Source of the DNA: Burkholderia pyrrocinia
GTDB lineage: Bacteria; Pseudomonadota; Gammaproteobacteria; Burkholderiales; Burkholderiaceae
NCBI RefSeq assembly: GCF_018417535.1
Contig: NZ_CP070979.1
Coordinates: forward strand, 434,001 to 498,000
Reading direction: 5' to 3'
DNA length: 64,000 bases
Below the pieces are notes generated by a model. It was not told where the DNA came from. It did not search any database and saw only the letters and a list, made by a program, of their open reading frames with translations. The translations under genes were made by a program, and so were the position numbers. This document shows positions 26,389-34,996 of this stretch, piece by piece (the first letter of the stretch is position 1; every line of letters starts with the position of its first letter).

Positions 26389-26854
26389 GGCTGTGTCTCC
26401 TGACGGTGGCTCGTCCACCTGTTTCAATTTATACGCGCGATGACGGCATACGGGTGCAATTGGGCGTGTGCACTGCAACGCCAGTCGGCACCAGGCGTAG
26501 ATCGTGATATGTCCTCGCAACGCAATATGCCGATCGTCCTTGCCCGACGCCGGTAGTTGCTTGACCAGTCGTCGACTGGGCAGCCGCGCCCGCGCCGCAG
26601 CCGGAATACCGGGCAAGCGCCGTCAATGCCGGGACGGCCGGTGCGAGCGTGATAATTGTCTTTCGGCAACCGTCTTGAGTATCTCGAGTGTTTTCAGGCG
26701 GTCCATGACAGGTCTCGCTTCGGTGGATTCGACACGCTCAATTCATGCGGCGCGCCGGCACCGGGCAATACAAAAAAACGTTAGGTAAGCTTAAGATATA
26801 TATGAAAATACGTGAGGCCGATCGAGCGAAGGCCGAGGTTGCGTTGAGGATTTT
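26389..26854. other. 466 bp low-GC stretch with gene relics
   Basis: No intact gene is seen. It holds the LysR relic entered separately and, nearer the efflux genes, a run of A (26770-26776) and a TA-rich segment (26790-26803). The TA-rich part could be a promoter for the DUF3303 unit or simply unselected AT-rich DNA. The outer-membrane factor gene at 26855-28267 ends into it. Confidence 0.5.
26623..26706 (-). pseudogene. LysR regulator relic, N-terminal end only
   Basis: From an ATG at 26706 the minus strand reads MDRLKTLEILKTVAERQ, which is the stereotyped first helix of a CrgA-like LysR regulator (normally continuing GSFSRAA). It then runs into unrelated sequence and stops after 27 codons. 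The DNA following it in the minus direction (about 26460-26600) still has short stretches that could be remnants of the effector domain, but the match is too weak to assert. It probably once regulated the adjacent efflux system. Confidence 0.5.
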
Positions 26855-28267
26855 TCAGAACCGGTCGACGTTCGCCGGTGTCGCCGCGGGCGGCGTCCAC
26901 CCGCCGCCCAGCGCGCGCACGAGATTGACCGTCGCGATGGCGAGCGCCTGACGGCTATGAATCAGTTGGCGCTGCGCATTCAGTGCGTCCCGGTCCGCGT
27001 CGATGACCTCGAGATAGCTGACGTAGCCGTGCCCGTAACGGCTCAGCGACAAGCGCGCCGCTGCGTCGGTGGCGCGCGCCGCGCTGTCGTAGCGCACGAT
27101 CCGCTCGTTCTGCGCGGCGATGTCGTTGAGTGCGTCCTGGACTTCGCGCAGCGCGCCCAGCGCGGTCGCGCGATAGTTCGCGTCGGCGAGTTCCGCGCCG
27201 GCCGTCGCGGCGTCCACCGCGGCCTCGCGCTTGCCGCCGTCGAACAACGTTTCGGCCACGCTCGCCCCGAGGCCCCACAGCGAACTGTTGCGATCGAGAA
27301 ACGTGCCGAGGTCGCGGCTGGCGAACCCGCCCTCGGCGGTCAGCGTCAAGGTCGGAAGCCACGCGGTGCGGGCGACGCCGATTTCGAGCGACGCCGCGTC
27401 GACGCGGCGCGCCGCCGCATAGACGTCCGGCCGTTGCGCGAGCAGCGCGGACGGCAAGCCGGGCGGCACCTCCGGCACGCGCATGACGGATGCGGTCGGC
27501 GCGACCGTGAACGCGGTCGGCGAGACACCGGTCAGCACGGCGAGCGCGTCGACGAGGTTTTCGCGCAGCCGCCGGCTGTCCGCGAGATCGGCGCGAGCCG
27601 TATCGAGATCGGCCGCCGCACGCAGCGCGTCGAGATCGCTTGCCGCGCCGGCCCGCACCCGCGCGGCGATCACGTCGAGCGCGGTGCGCCGCAGCTCGAT
27701 CGCGCGGGCGAGCGTCGCGAGATCCTGCTCGACGAAATGGAGCGTCAGGTAGTCGCTCGCGACGTCGGTCGCGACGCGCAGTCGAACGGCCGAGCGATCC
27801 GCGTCCGCCTGCAGCACGTTCTGCCTGCCGATCTCCGCATCGCCGCGCAGGCGCCCCCACAGATCGACTTCATAGCTGGCGTTGAACGGCACCGACCAGT
27901 TGTGCATCGTGCGTTTCGGCAACGCGTTGTCGACCGTGCCGGATACGCGCGTGCGGCTGAACGACGGATCGACGCCGACGGTGGGCGACAGTGCGGCTTC
28001 GCGCACGCCGAGCAGCGCCTGCGCCTGGTCGACGCGTGCCGCGGCGGCGCGGATGTCGTGGTTGCCGGCGAGCGCGGCATCGACGAGCGCGACGAGTGGC
28101 GGATCGCCGAACGACGCGGGCCATTCGGCGAGCGACGGTGCGGGTTCGCTCGCCGCCTCCGCATGGCGGAACCGGTCGGATCCGACCGCGACGGGAGCAA
28201 GCGGCTGCGGCGCGATCGTGCACGCGCCCAGCAGGCCGGCGGCGAGCAGCGCGACGATGCGGCTCAT
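26855..28267 (-). CDS. outer-membrane factor lipoprotein of a tripartite efflux pump (NodT/OprM type)
   Basis: A 470-residue TolC-like channel protein. The signal ends in a lipobox (LLAAGLLGAC), so it is lipid-anchored to the outer membrane. Two repeated OEP domains follow, each with long helices: PSFGDPPLVALVDAALAGNHDIRAA and its second-half counterpart around QRPDVYAAARRVDAASLEIG, the family's strongest motif. It forms the exit duct for substrates delivered by the adaptor and the MFS pump encoded next door. Its ATG overlaps the stop of the adaptor gene by four bases, so the two are translationally coupled. Confidence 0.93.
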   Translation of the reverse strand: MSRIVALLAAGLLGACTIAPQPLAPVAVGSDRFRHAEAASEPAPSLAEWPASFGDPPLVALVDAALAGNHDIRAAAARVDQAQALLGVREAALSPTVGVDPSFSRTRVSGTVDNALPKRTMHNWSVPFNASYEVDLWGRLRGDAEIGRQNVLQADADRSAVRLRVATDVASDYLTLHFVEQDLATLARAIELRRTALDVIAARVRAGAASDLDALRAAADLDTARADLADSRRLRENLVDALAVLTGVSPTAFTVAPTASVMRVPEVPPGLPSALLAQRPDVYAAARRVDAASLEIGVARTAWLPTLTLTAEGGFASRDLGTFLDRNSSLWGLGASVAETLFDGGKREAAVDAATAGAELADANYRATALGALREVQDALNDIAAQNERIVRYDSAARATDAAARLSLSRYGHGYVSYLEVIDADRDALNAQRQLIHSRQALAIATVNLVRALGGGWTPPAATPANVDRF

Positions 28268-29292
28268 GGCTGCTCGCGGCTGCGTGGCAGCGTGACGACG
28301 ACCGACAGGCCGGGCCGGATGCGCGGTTCGGCCGAGGCCTGGCCGTCGAGCAGGATCTTGACGGGCACCCGCTGCGTGACTTTCGTGAAGTTGCCGGTCG
28401 CGTTGTCGGGCGGCAACAGCGCAAACTGCCCGCCGGTTGCGGGCGACAGGCTGTCGACGTGCCCGCTGAAGGTCAGGTCCGGCAGCGCGTCGAAGCGCAG
28501 GCGCACGGCGTCGCCGGTGCGGACGTGCCGGAGCTGGGTTTCGCGGAAGTTCGCGACGACCCACGGGTGCGGTTCGACGAGCGTGAGCAGCGCCTGGCCG
28601 GGCGCGACATGCTCGCCGGTCTCGACCGTCTTCTTGCCGACGCGGCCGTCCGACGGCGCCACGACGGTCGTGTACTGAAGCTGGAGCGCCGCATCGCGCA
28701 ACTCGGCGTCATTCTGGTTCGACACCGCATCGGCAGCCTGCCGCGCGGCCTGCGCGCTGCGCTGCTGCGCTTCGGCCGCGTCGATGCGTGCGCGGGCGGA
28801 CTTGCGTGCCGCGTTGGCGGCATCGAATTCCTGTTGCGACAGCCCGCGCGGGGTTTCGCGGGTCAGCTCGCGTGCCCGTGCGTAGTCGAGTTCGGCCTTC
28901 TCGGCGTCGGCATGCGCCGCGACGAGCGTCGCGTCGGCCTGCTCGACCTGCGCCTTCGCGCGGCTCGCATCGGAGTGCGCCTGCGCGACGCGGGCCCGCT
29001 GCAGCGCGACGCGCACGTCGAAATCGCGCGGGTCGAGCCGCACGAGCGGGTCGCCCGCGTGCACGAACTGGTTGTCGTTCACCAGCACGCGCTCGACCGT
29101 GCCGGCCACGCGTGGCGAGATCACGTGCAGGTGGCCCGTCACGTATGCGTCGTCGGTGCCGCGATCATGCGCATCGAATTCGTAGACCAGCAGCGCGACG
29201 AGCAGCAGCGCGGATCCGGCAATCAGTACGATCGGCCACCGGCGCGATCGCGCGGCGGAAGTGGGCGGCGTGTCCGGCGAGTTCGTGGTCAC
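28264..29292 (-). CDS. EmrA-like HlyD-family periplasmic adaptor
   Basis: A 342-residue membrane-fusion protein with one N-terminal membrane helix (WPIVLIAGSALLLVALLVY). A biotinyl-lipoyl half follows (TDDAYVTGHLHVISPRVAGTV), then a long Ala/Gln-rich helical hairpin (about residues 95-200), the second lipoyl half (TTVVAPSDGRVGKKTVETGEHV) and the beta-barrel. The DDAYVTG motif is typical of EmrA. It would bridge the MFS pump and the outer-membrane channel. It is transcribed divergently from the MFS gene across only 83 bp, so the promoter region is shared. Confidence 0.94.
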   Translation of the reverse strand: MTTNSPDTPPTSAARSRRWPIVLIAGSALLLVALLVYEFDAHDRGTDDAYVTGHLHVISPRVAGTVERVLVNDNQFVHAGDPLVRLDPRDFDVRVALQRARVAQAHSDASRAKAQVEQADATLVAAHADAEKAELDYARARELTRETPRGLSQQEFDAANAARKSARARIDAAEAQQRSAQAARQAADAVSNQNDAELRDAALQLQYTTVVAPSDGRVGKKTVETGEHVAPGQALLTLVEPHPWVVANFRETQLRHVRTGDAVRLRFDALPDLTFSGHVDSLSPATGGQFALLPPDNATGNFTKVTQRVPVKILLDGQASAEPRIRPGLSVVVTLPRSREQP

Positions 29293-29375
29293 GATCGGGA
29301 TACTCCATCGAACAGACAGGGTTCGTCACATCGCGCTATGCTTGCGCGAGCTTCATGTGCGGGAGCCGCTCGACG

Positions 29376-30956
29376 ATGAACACCACGTTCGCCCCCGGTG
29401 GCGCGACAACGGGGCCGGCCGCAGCGCCGGCCGCCGACATACCGACGTTTCGTTCGATCGCCGCGATCGCGGCCGTGCTGCTCGGCGCGATCATCTCGAC
29501 CTTGACGTCGCGCATCACGTCGCTCGGGCTCGTCGACGTACGCGGCGCGCTCGGCGTCGGGTTCGACGAGGGCGCGTGGATCAACACCGCGTTCATCGCA
29601 TCGCAGATGTTCGTCGGGCCGCTCGCGATCGCGGCGGCCTTCGTGTTCGGCACGCGTCGCGTGCTGCTGGCGGGCGCCGCGGTATTCCTGGTCGTCGAAA
29701 GCGTGCTGCCGCTGTGCACGAACTTCGGCACGTTCATCGTATTCCAGAGCCTGGCCGGCTTCGCGTCCGGCGTGTTCGTGCCGCTGACCGTCGGGTTCGT
29801 CGTCCGTACGCTGCCGCCGCGGCTCATTCCGTTCGGCATCGCCGCGTATGCGATGAATCTCGAGATGTCGCTCAACCTGTCGGCGACGCTCGAAGGGTGG
29901 TACAGCGAACACCTGAGCTGGCGCTGGTTGTTCTGGCAGAACGCACTGCTGACCGTGCCGTTCATCGCCTGCCTGATGCTGTCGCTGTCCACCGAACCGA
30001 TCAAGCGCTTCGCGTCCGGCATCGACACGCGCGGCATGCTGCTCGGCGCCGGCGGGTTCGCGTGCCTGTGCATCGCGCTCGATCAGGGCGAACGGCTGTT
30101 CTGGTTCCAGTCGCCGCTGATCGTCGCGCTGCTGTGCATCGGCATCGTGATGGTGGCCGCGTTCCTGATCCACGAACTGGCGTCGCGACGGGCCGGGCTC
30201 GATCTCGGCTACCTCGCGCTGCCCAACGTCGCGTTGCTGATCCTGCTCGTCGGCCTCGTGCGCTTTACCGTGCTCAACACGAGCTTCATTCCGTCGGCGT
30301 TTCTCGCGAGCACCTACGGGCTGCGCCCGCTGCAGATCGGCGATACGCTGCGCTGGATCGCGATGCCGCAACTGCTGTTCGCGCCGTGCGTGGCGTGGCT
30401 GCTGCAACGCGTCGATCCGCGCCGGCTGATCGTGGCCGGCTTCGCGATGGTGGCGGTCGCGTTCGCGCTCGGCGCGCAACTCGCGCCCGTCTGGGCCGAA
30501 CCCGACTTCATCCCGTCGCAACTGCTCCAGGCGTTGGGTCAGACGATGGCACTCACATCGGTCGTGTTCTTTTTCGGCAAGCACGTGACGGCCGAGCACG
30601 CGCTGACGTTCGGCGCCGTCGTGCAGACGACGCGCCTGCTGAGCGGGCAGCTCGGCACGACGTCGATCGCGGTGGTCCAGCGCATCATGGAGGCTACCCA
30701 TTCGAATCTCGTCGGTCTGCATGTCACGCTGTCGGATCCGCACACGCTGGAGCGCCTGCGGGCCGGTGCGGCATCGCTGGTGTCGCACGGCGCGACCTTC
30801 GCGACCGGCGACCAGGCGGCTTATGCGCTGCTCGACCGGGCGGTCCGCGTCCAGGCGACCACGCTCGCGCTGGCCGACAATTTCCGTGTCGCGATGGCTT
30901 TCGCGGTCGCGGGGGTGTTGATCGGTTTGCTGCTCAGGCCGGCACGAGTGCAGTGA
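29376..30956 (+). CDS. EmrB-like DHA2-family MFS efflux pump
   Basis: A 526-residue, fourteen-helix drug:proton antiporter. Family marks include the loop EGWYSEHLSWRWLFWQNAL between helices 5 and 6 and the opening LLGAIISTLTSRITSLGLVDVRGALG. In EmrAB systems it exports hydrophobic toxins or lipids through the adaptor and outer-membrane factor, which here lie on the opposite strand. The ATG at 29376 was chosen because GGGAG stands ten bases before it; another in-frame ATG seven codons earlier is less well placed. The split, divergent layout differs from the usual emrAB order. Confidence 0.92.
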   Translation: MNTTFAPGGATTGPAAAPAADIPTFRSIAAIAAVLLGAIISTLTSRITSLGLVDVRGALGVGFDEGAWINTAFIASQMFVGPLAIAAAFVFGTRRVLLAGAAVFLVVESVLPLCTNFGTFIVFQSLAGFASGVFVPLTVGFVVRTLPPRLIPFGIAAYAMNLEMSLNLSATLEGWYSEHLSWRWLFWQNALLTVPFIACLMLSLSTEPIKRFASGIDTRGMLLGAGGFACLCIALDQGERLFWFQSPLIVALLCIGIVMVAAFLIHELASRRAGLDLGYLALPNVALLILLVGLVRFTVLNTSFIPSAFLASTYGLRPLQIGDTLRWIAMPQLLFAPCVAWLLQRVDPRRLIVAGFAMVAVAFALGAQLAPVWAEPDFIPSQLLQALGQTMALTSVVFFFGKHVTAEHALTFGAVVQTTRLLSGQLGTTSIAVVQRIMEATHSNLVGLHVTLSDPHTLERLRAGAASLVSHGATFATGDQAAYALLDRAVRVQATTLALADNFRVAMAFAVAGVLIGLLLRPARVQ

Positions 30957-31101
30957 GTGCCCGACGCCGGATCGGCGGATATTCCGTATCGACGATCTTA
31001 GCGATCGCGCACACCGCAACGGAATGGCGACGACCTGAAAAATCCTGAAACGTGCTAAAGGGCGCGCCGACGTGACGGCCGGGCGCGCCGTGCGGCGACG
31101 C

Positions 31102-32076
31102 TTACGCCTTCAGGAACGCAAGCAGTTCGGCATTGATCAGGTCGGCGTTGACGACACACATCCCGTGCGCTCCGCCGGGGATCACCTTGAGTTGCGCGTG
31201 CTTCACGATCTTCGCGGACAGGCGGCCCGAATCGTCGATCGGCACGATCTGGTCGTCGTCGCCGTGCAGGATCAGCGTCGGGACGTCGATCTTCTTCAGG
31301 TCCTCGGTGTAGTCGACCTCGGAGAATTCCCTGACGCACAGATACTGGCCATAGGCGCCGCCCATCATGCCCTGCGCCCAGAACGCGTCGATCGTGCCCT
31401 GCGACACCTTGGCATCCGGACGGTTGAAGCCGAAGAACGGCACGGCGAGATCCTTGTAGAACTGCGAACGGTTCTCGGCGACGTTCTTGCGGATTCCGTC
31501 GAATACCTCCATCGGCAGGCCGCCGGGATTGGACGCCGATTTCACCATTTGCGGCGGCACGGCGCCGATCAGCACGGCCTTCGACACGCGCTGCGTGCCG
31601 TGGCGCCCGATGTAGTGCGCGACTTCGCCGCCGCCGGTGGAATGGCCGACGAGCGTGGCTTCGCGCAGGTCGAGCGCATTCATCAGCGCCGCGAGATCGT
31701 CGGCATACGTGTCCATGTCGTTGCCTTGCGACGGCTGGCTCGAGCGGCCGTGACCGCGGCGGTCGTGCGCGATCACGCGATAGCCGTGCTGCACGAGGAA
31801 CAGCATCTGCGGGTCCCACGCATCGGCGCACAGCGGCCAGCCGTGCGAGAAGACGACCGGGCGGCCGCTGCCCCAGTCCTTGAAGTAAATCTGCGTACCG
31901 TCTTTGGTGGTGATCGTGTTCATCGCATGGGCTCCTTGATGGGCGGAAGCGGCGTGTTTGGGGGCGGCGGCGGCGGCAGCAGCCGGCAGCGCGGCGGCTG
32001 CAACGGCGGTCGCGCCGGCAAGCAGCATGTCTCGGCGACGCGCCGAGGGAACGGCGTCGATGTCTGCTGGACGCAT
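31102..32076 (-). CDS. exported alpha/beta hydrolase, non-haem chloroperoxidase / perhydrolase type
   Basis: A 324-residue protein with a probable Tat signal ([20 protein letters not shown] followed by an Ala run) and a 275-residue alpha/beta hydrolase. Catalytic triad: Ser in VGHSTGGGE, Asp in [10 protein letters not shown], His in PGGAHGM. Neighbouring motifs [15 protein letters not shown] and [13 protein letters not shown] are those of bacterial cofactor-free haloperoxidases, which in practice are esterases or perhydrolases. AAGGAG lies eight bases before the ATG at 32076. It is paralogous to the cytosolic version at 32973-33794. A triple TTCAG repeat lies about 175-200 bp upstream. Confidence 0.92.
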   Translation of the reverse strand: MRPADIDAVPSARRRDMLLAGATAVAAAALPAAAAAAAPKHAASAHQGAHAMNTITTKDGTQIYFKDWGSGRPVVFSHGWPLCADAWDPQMLFLVQHGYRVIAHDRRGHGRSSQPSQGNDMDTYADDLAALMNALDLREATLVGHSTGGGEVAHYIGRHGTQRVSKAVLIGAVPPQMVKSASNPGGLPMEVFDGIRKNVAENRSQFYKDLAVPFFGFNRPDAKVSQGTIDAFWAQGMMGGAYGQYLCVREFSEVDYTEDLKKIDVPTLILHGDDDQIVPIDDSGRLSAKIVKHAQLKVIPGGAHGMCVVNADLINAELLAFLKA

Positions 32077-32251
32077 TGGAACTCCTTGAACGTGCGGTGG
32101 AACGATGCCGCGTTGGATGGATGGTGCGGACCTGCCCGCATGCGGCAATCGCGCCGGCAGCCGGCGTGCGTTCGCGGTCGCGGGCAGGCAGGCGCGCGAA
32201 GGCAGCGAACGAACGCCGACAGGAGCCTATCGCGGGGTCATGCGGCCTGTA

Positions 32252-32277
32252 CTGAAATCGCGCTGAATTTTCATGAA
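32252..32277 (-). promoter_or_regulatory. candidate winged-helix regulator site, TTCAG-type repeats
   Basis: On the plus strand CTGAA at 32252, CTGAA at 32263 and ATGAA at 32273 give 11- and 10-bp spacing, the same geometry as at 8727-8752 and 34571-34596. It lies in the 400 bp divergent region between the exported hydrolase (minus) and the DUF3331 gene (plus). The repeat orientation relative to the hydrolase gene is the same as at the other sites. The remainder of that 400 bp shows no gene. Confidence 0.45.
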
Positions 32278-32476
32278 GGCGGTCGCGGCGCACGCCGCGC
32301 GCCGCACCGGCCAGAAAAATTAAGCCCGGAATCAAGACTCTTCAGCGGCGGCTCGCTATCGTCAGCATCAGGTCATCCCGTCGCGGGTCTTGCCAGTTCG
32401 TGCCGGCGGATGACGACCGCAATGCGGGCGGGTGCGATACATCCGCGCCCTTTGCCACTTGCCTGGGTACGCCGCC

Positions 32477-32902
32477 ATGGACGAATTCAATCGCTGGGAA
32501 CACGTGATGACGCTGCTCGACCCGTCGCCGGCCGCGCGCCGCTGTGCGCCTTCCCATCTTCGCGACCCGGACGCCGCACGCCGTCGCCATCGCGACGATG
32601 CGCCGCCCGCGTCGAGCGGTGGCGTGCGCCGCCGGTGCGCGATCGTCGCGGCCGAGCGGCAGACCGATTCGTCGGTCCTGGTGTCGTGGAGCGATCCGAC
32701 GCGCTGCCGCTACGACGAGCAGCGCTGGATCAGCGCAAAATCCCGCGCCCTCGGCCGCTGCGCGCTGACCGGCATCACGATTCATACCGGCGATGCGATC
32801 TACAAGCCGCAATGGCGCGGCTCGAAGCGCCCCGCGAACTACCGGGAGGTGATCCTCGCGTCCGAACTGGACCGGTTCATCGTCAGGCTGTCCCGTTCAT
32901 GA
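32477..32902 (+). CDS. DUF3331-family protein
   Basis: A 141-residue protein of the DUF3331 family, found mainly in Burkholderia and relatives and of unknown function. Landmarks are WEHVMTLLDP near the start, the core VLVSWSDPTRCRYDEQRW, then GRCALTGITIHTGDAIYKP with a paired Cys and a final ILASELDRF. The conserved Cys and the short beta-rich core could make it a metal or nucleic-acid binder, but nothing confirms that. It lies between the two chloroperoxidase-type hydrolases and ends 70 bp before the second, so it may be co-transcribed with it. Confidence 0.85.
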   Translation: MDEFNRWEHVMTLLDPSPAARRCAPSHLRDPDAARRRHRDDAPPASSGGVRRRCAIVAAERQTDSSVLVSWSDPTRCRYDEQRWISAKSRALGRCALTGITIHTGDAIYKPQWRGSKRPANYREVILASELDRFIVRLSRS

Positions 32903-32972
32903 CCCGGAACGGCGCGCCCCATCCGTCCGCCATCGCTGGCGGCCGCTGTTTTTTCACCGCTGAGGAATCTTC

Positions 32973-33794
32973 ATGAGCACGTTCACGACACGCGACGGCG
33001 TCTCGATCCACTACAAGGATTGGGGCGCAGGACGCCCGGTCGTGTTCATTCACGGCTGGCCGTTGAATGCGGACATGTGGGACGTCCAGATGCATCATCT
33101 CGCGTCGAACGGCTTTCGCTGCATCGCGTACGACCGGCGCGGCTTCGGCCGATCCGGCCAGCCGTGGACGGGATACGACTACGACACGCTGGCGGACGAT
33201 CTCGCGACGCTGATCGAGACGCTCGGGCTGCGCGACGTGACGCTCGTCGGCTTTTCGATGGGCGGCGGCGAAGTGGCCCGCTACATCGGCCGGCACGGCA
33301 CGCGACACATCGCGAAGGCCGTTTTGATCGGGTCGGTGACGCCGCTGGTCGCGCGGCGCGACGATCATCCGGACGGTGTCGACGTGGCCGTGTTCGACGG
33401 GATTCGCGCGGGCATCGTGGCCGACCGCGCGGTATTCTTCGAGCATTTCTGGCCGCTGTTCACCGGTTCGAACCGGGCCGCTTCGGCGATCTCGCGCGCC
33501 GTGCTCGACTGGACGTCCTTCATGGCGCTGCAGGCCGGGTTGAAGGGGACGCTCGATTGCGTCGGCGCGTTTTCCGAAACCGATTTCCGGGCGGATCTCG
33601 ACAAGTTCGACGTGCCGACGCTCGTGATTCACGGCGACGACGACCAGACGGTGCCGCTCGCGCTCACGGGTGCCGTCGCGGCGAAGCGCGTGCCGCACGC
33701 GACGCTGAGCGTCTACGAGGGCGGGCCGCATGCGTTGTATCTGACGCACGCGCAGCGATTGAACGACGAACTGCTGGCATTCGCCCGCGCATGA
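32973..33794 (+). CDS. alpha/beta hydrolase, non-haem chloroperoxidase / perhydrolase type
   Basis: A 273-residue cytosolic alpha/beta hydrolase. Triad: Ser in VGFSMGGGEVARYIGRHG, Asp in IHGDDDQTVP, His in EGGPHALY. Motifs FIHGWPLNADMW and AYDRRGFGRSGQP are of the cofactor-free haloperoxidase group. It is the unexported paralogue of the hydrolase at 31102-32076; both share the motif GGGEVA-YIGRHGT. The start is well defined, beginning directly at MSTFTTRDGVSIHYKDW. It ends 52 bp before the convergent HD-domain gene. Confidence 0.93.
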   Translation: MSTFTTRDGVSIHYKDWGAGRPVVFIHGWPLNADMWDVQMHHLASNGFRCIAYDRRGFGRSGQPWTGYDYDTLADDLATLIETLGLRDVTLVGFSMGGGEVARYIGRHGTRHIAKAVLIGSVTPLVARRDDHPDGVDVAVFDGIRAGIVADRAVFFEHFWPLFTGSNRAASAISRAVLDWTSFMALQAGLKGTLDCVGAFSETDFRADLDKFDVPTLVIHGDDDQTVPLALTGAVAAKRVPHATLSVYEGGPHALYLTHAQRLNDELLAFARA

Positions 33795-33846
33795 CTCGGC
33801 GAAGGCGGCGGTGACGTGGCGGAGCGGGCCCGGCCGACCGGCCGGC

Positions 33847-34488
33847 TCACTCCGTCCAGGTCGACCCGAGCACCAGGCCGCAGAAATTCGTACGACGATA
33901 GTCCGGGTCGCAACGTTCGAGCACGTCGGCGCAGACGTTGCCGAACGCGGTCGCAGGGCGATGGACGGTGCCCGCAGCGAGCGCCTCGAGGAACAGTTCC
34001 TTGAAACCCGGGCCGCGCGGCCATGCGTGCACGATCTCGTCGCGTTCGGCGCGGCTCACTTCGTCGAAATGACGCGCAAAGAGATCCGTCTCGATGCCCG
34101 CGCCGAGCAACGCCGTCAACGGCGTCATGTACGGGTGAATCCCGAACGTCGCGTGCAGCGCGATCGCGCGCCAGACTTCCGCCGCATCGTCGGCGGCGAC
34201 GCCGTATCCGCCGAGGAATGCGTGTGCGGCATTCGCGCCGTCGATCTCGAAGCGCCGGCGCGAATGCCGGTAGCGCTCCGTCAGCCCGAAGTCATGGAAC
34301 AGCGCGGCGACGTACAGCAGCTCGGCGTCGAATGCGATGCCGCGACGCAGCCCGATGATCGACGCGAACGCGAACACGCGCATCGCGTGCCGGAACAGGA
34401 GTTCCGGTTCGCCGGCGCGCACGGTCGCGACGGCCTCGCGTGCGATCGGGCCGTCGGGAATCCGGATGCCGGCGATACGGTTGCCCAT
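33847..34488 (-). CDS. HD-domain hydrolase-like protein
   Basis: A 213-residue helical protein of the HD superfamily, similar in build to cyanamide hydratase-like proteins. Metal ligands can be picked out in LLFRHAMRVFAFA (His) and LLYVAALFHDFGLTERY (the His-Asp pair), with a later conserved GANAAHAFL and AIALHATFGIHPY. Its C-terminus matches the fragment at 3-119. AGGAAC lies six bases before the ATG. A triple TTCAG repeat lies about 85-110 bp upstream, so it is a candidate member of the same regulon as the chloroperoxidase-type hydrolase. The substrate is unknown. Confidence 0.85.
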   Translation of the reverse strand: MGNRIAGIRIPDGPIAREAVATVRAGEPELLFRHAMRVFAFASIIGLRRGIAFDAELLYVAALFHDFGLTERYRHSRRRFEIDGANAAHAFLGGYGVAADDAAEVWRAIALHATFGIHPYMTPLTALLGAGIETDLFARHFDEVSRAERDEIVHAWPRGPGFKELFLEALAAGTVHRPATAFGNVCADVLERCDPDYRRTNFCGLVLGSTWTE

Positions 34489-34570
34489 GGTTGTGTTCCT
34501 CACGGCGTGACGCCAGTCGCTCGACGCTGGCGCCATCGAACCATCGTCGCGCGCCGCGCCGCTGAATGTC

Positions 34571-34596
34571 CTGAGCGGCGCCTGAATCGTTCTGAA
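34571..34596 (-). promoter_or_regulatory. candidate winged-helix regulator site, TTCAG-type repeats
   Basis: On the plus strand CTGAG at 34571, CTGAA at 34582 and CTGAA at 34592, with an extra CTGAA at 34562. Read in the sense of the HD gene this is TTCAGAACGATTCAG followed eleven bases on by CTCAG. It differs by one base from the core at 8738-8752 and 36811-36825. It is the closest of these sites to its gene (about 85 bp) and the best candidate for a promoter-proximal activator site. Confidence 0.55.
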
Positions 34597-34996
34597 CGGA
34601 AAATCCGACCGGCCATCGCACCCGGAATCGATTCCGCCGCGCCTTGCGCGTCGTTTTTACCCGATTTTCGCCACGAGTCGTCCAAACTGCCATTTCAATT
34701 AACGCGACGACGGGATTAATTCCGGAAAATCAACCGTTTTATCCTACGAAACAGGTTCATGGGTGAACGACTGTTTTGCGCATTGAAAATGCAGGATGCC
34801 GTGTGCGCCGCGCCGGGCCAGACGCGGCACACACCCGGGAGACGTCGCGGCGATCGTGGTTTTCGTCGATTCAAAAAATTTGCTCGTTAGGTTCTGATTA
34901 TTTGAATCATCTTGCGACGCAAATGCCGTAGCATTGCCGTCAAACCGGTGTCATTTCTGACAGGGCATCGATGAATGCAATCGATTAAAAATTCCC
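34597..34996. other. 400 bp non-coding region upstream of the second winged-helix NTPase
   Basis: No gene is seen. The second half is unusually AT-rich for this replicon. At 34949-34962 there is a perfect palindrome TGTCA-TTTC-TGACA about 35 bp before the NTPase start, a possible operator. At 34801-34832 an imperfect GTGTGC...GCACAC hairpin is present. The NTPase promoter presumably lies in this interval. Confidence 0.5.

Noticed and set aside
31061..31099. Two GGCGCGCC words flanking a short spacer between convergent genes
   Set aside because: GGCGCGCC is self-complementary and common in such GC-rich DNA; no T run follows, so no terminator call.
34801..34832. Imperfect GTGTGC...GCACAC hairpin upstream of the second winged-helix NTPase
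   Set aside because: The arms need a bulge and there is no T tract; not enough to call a terminator or operator.
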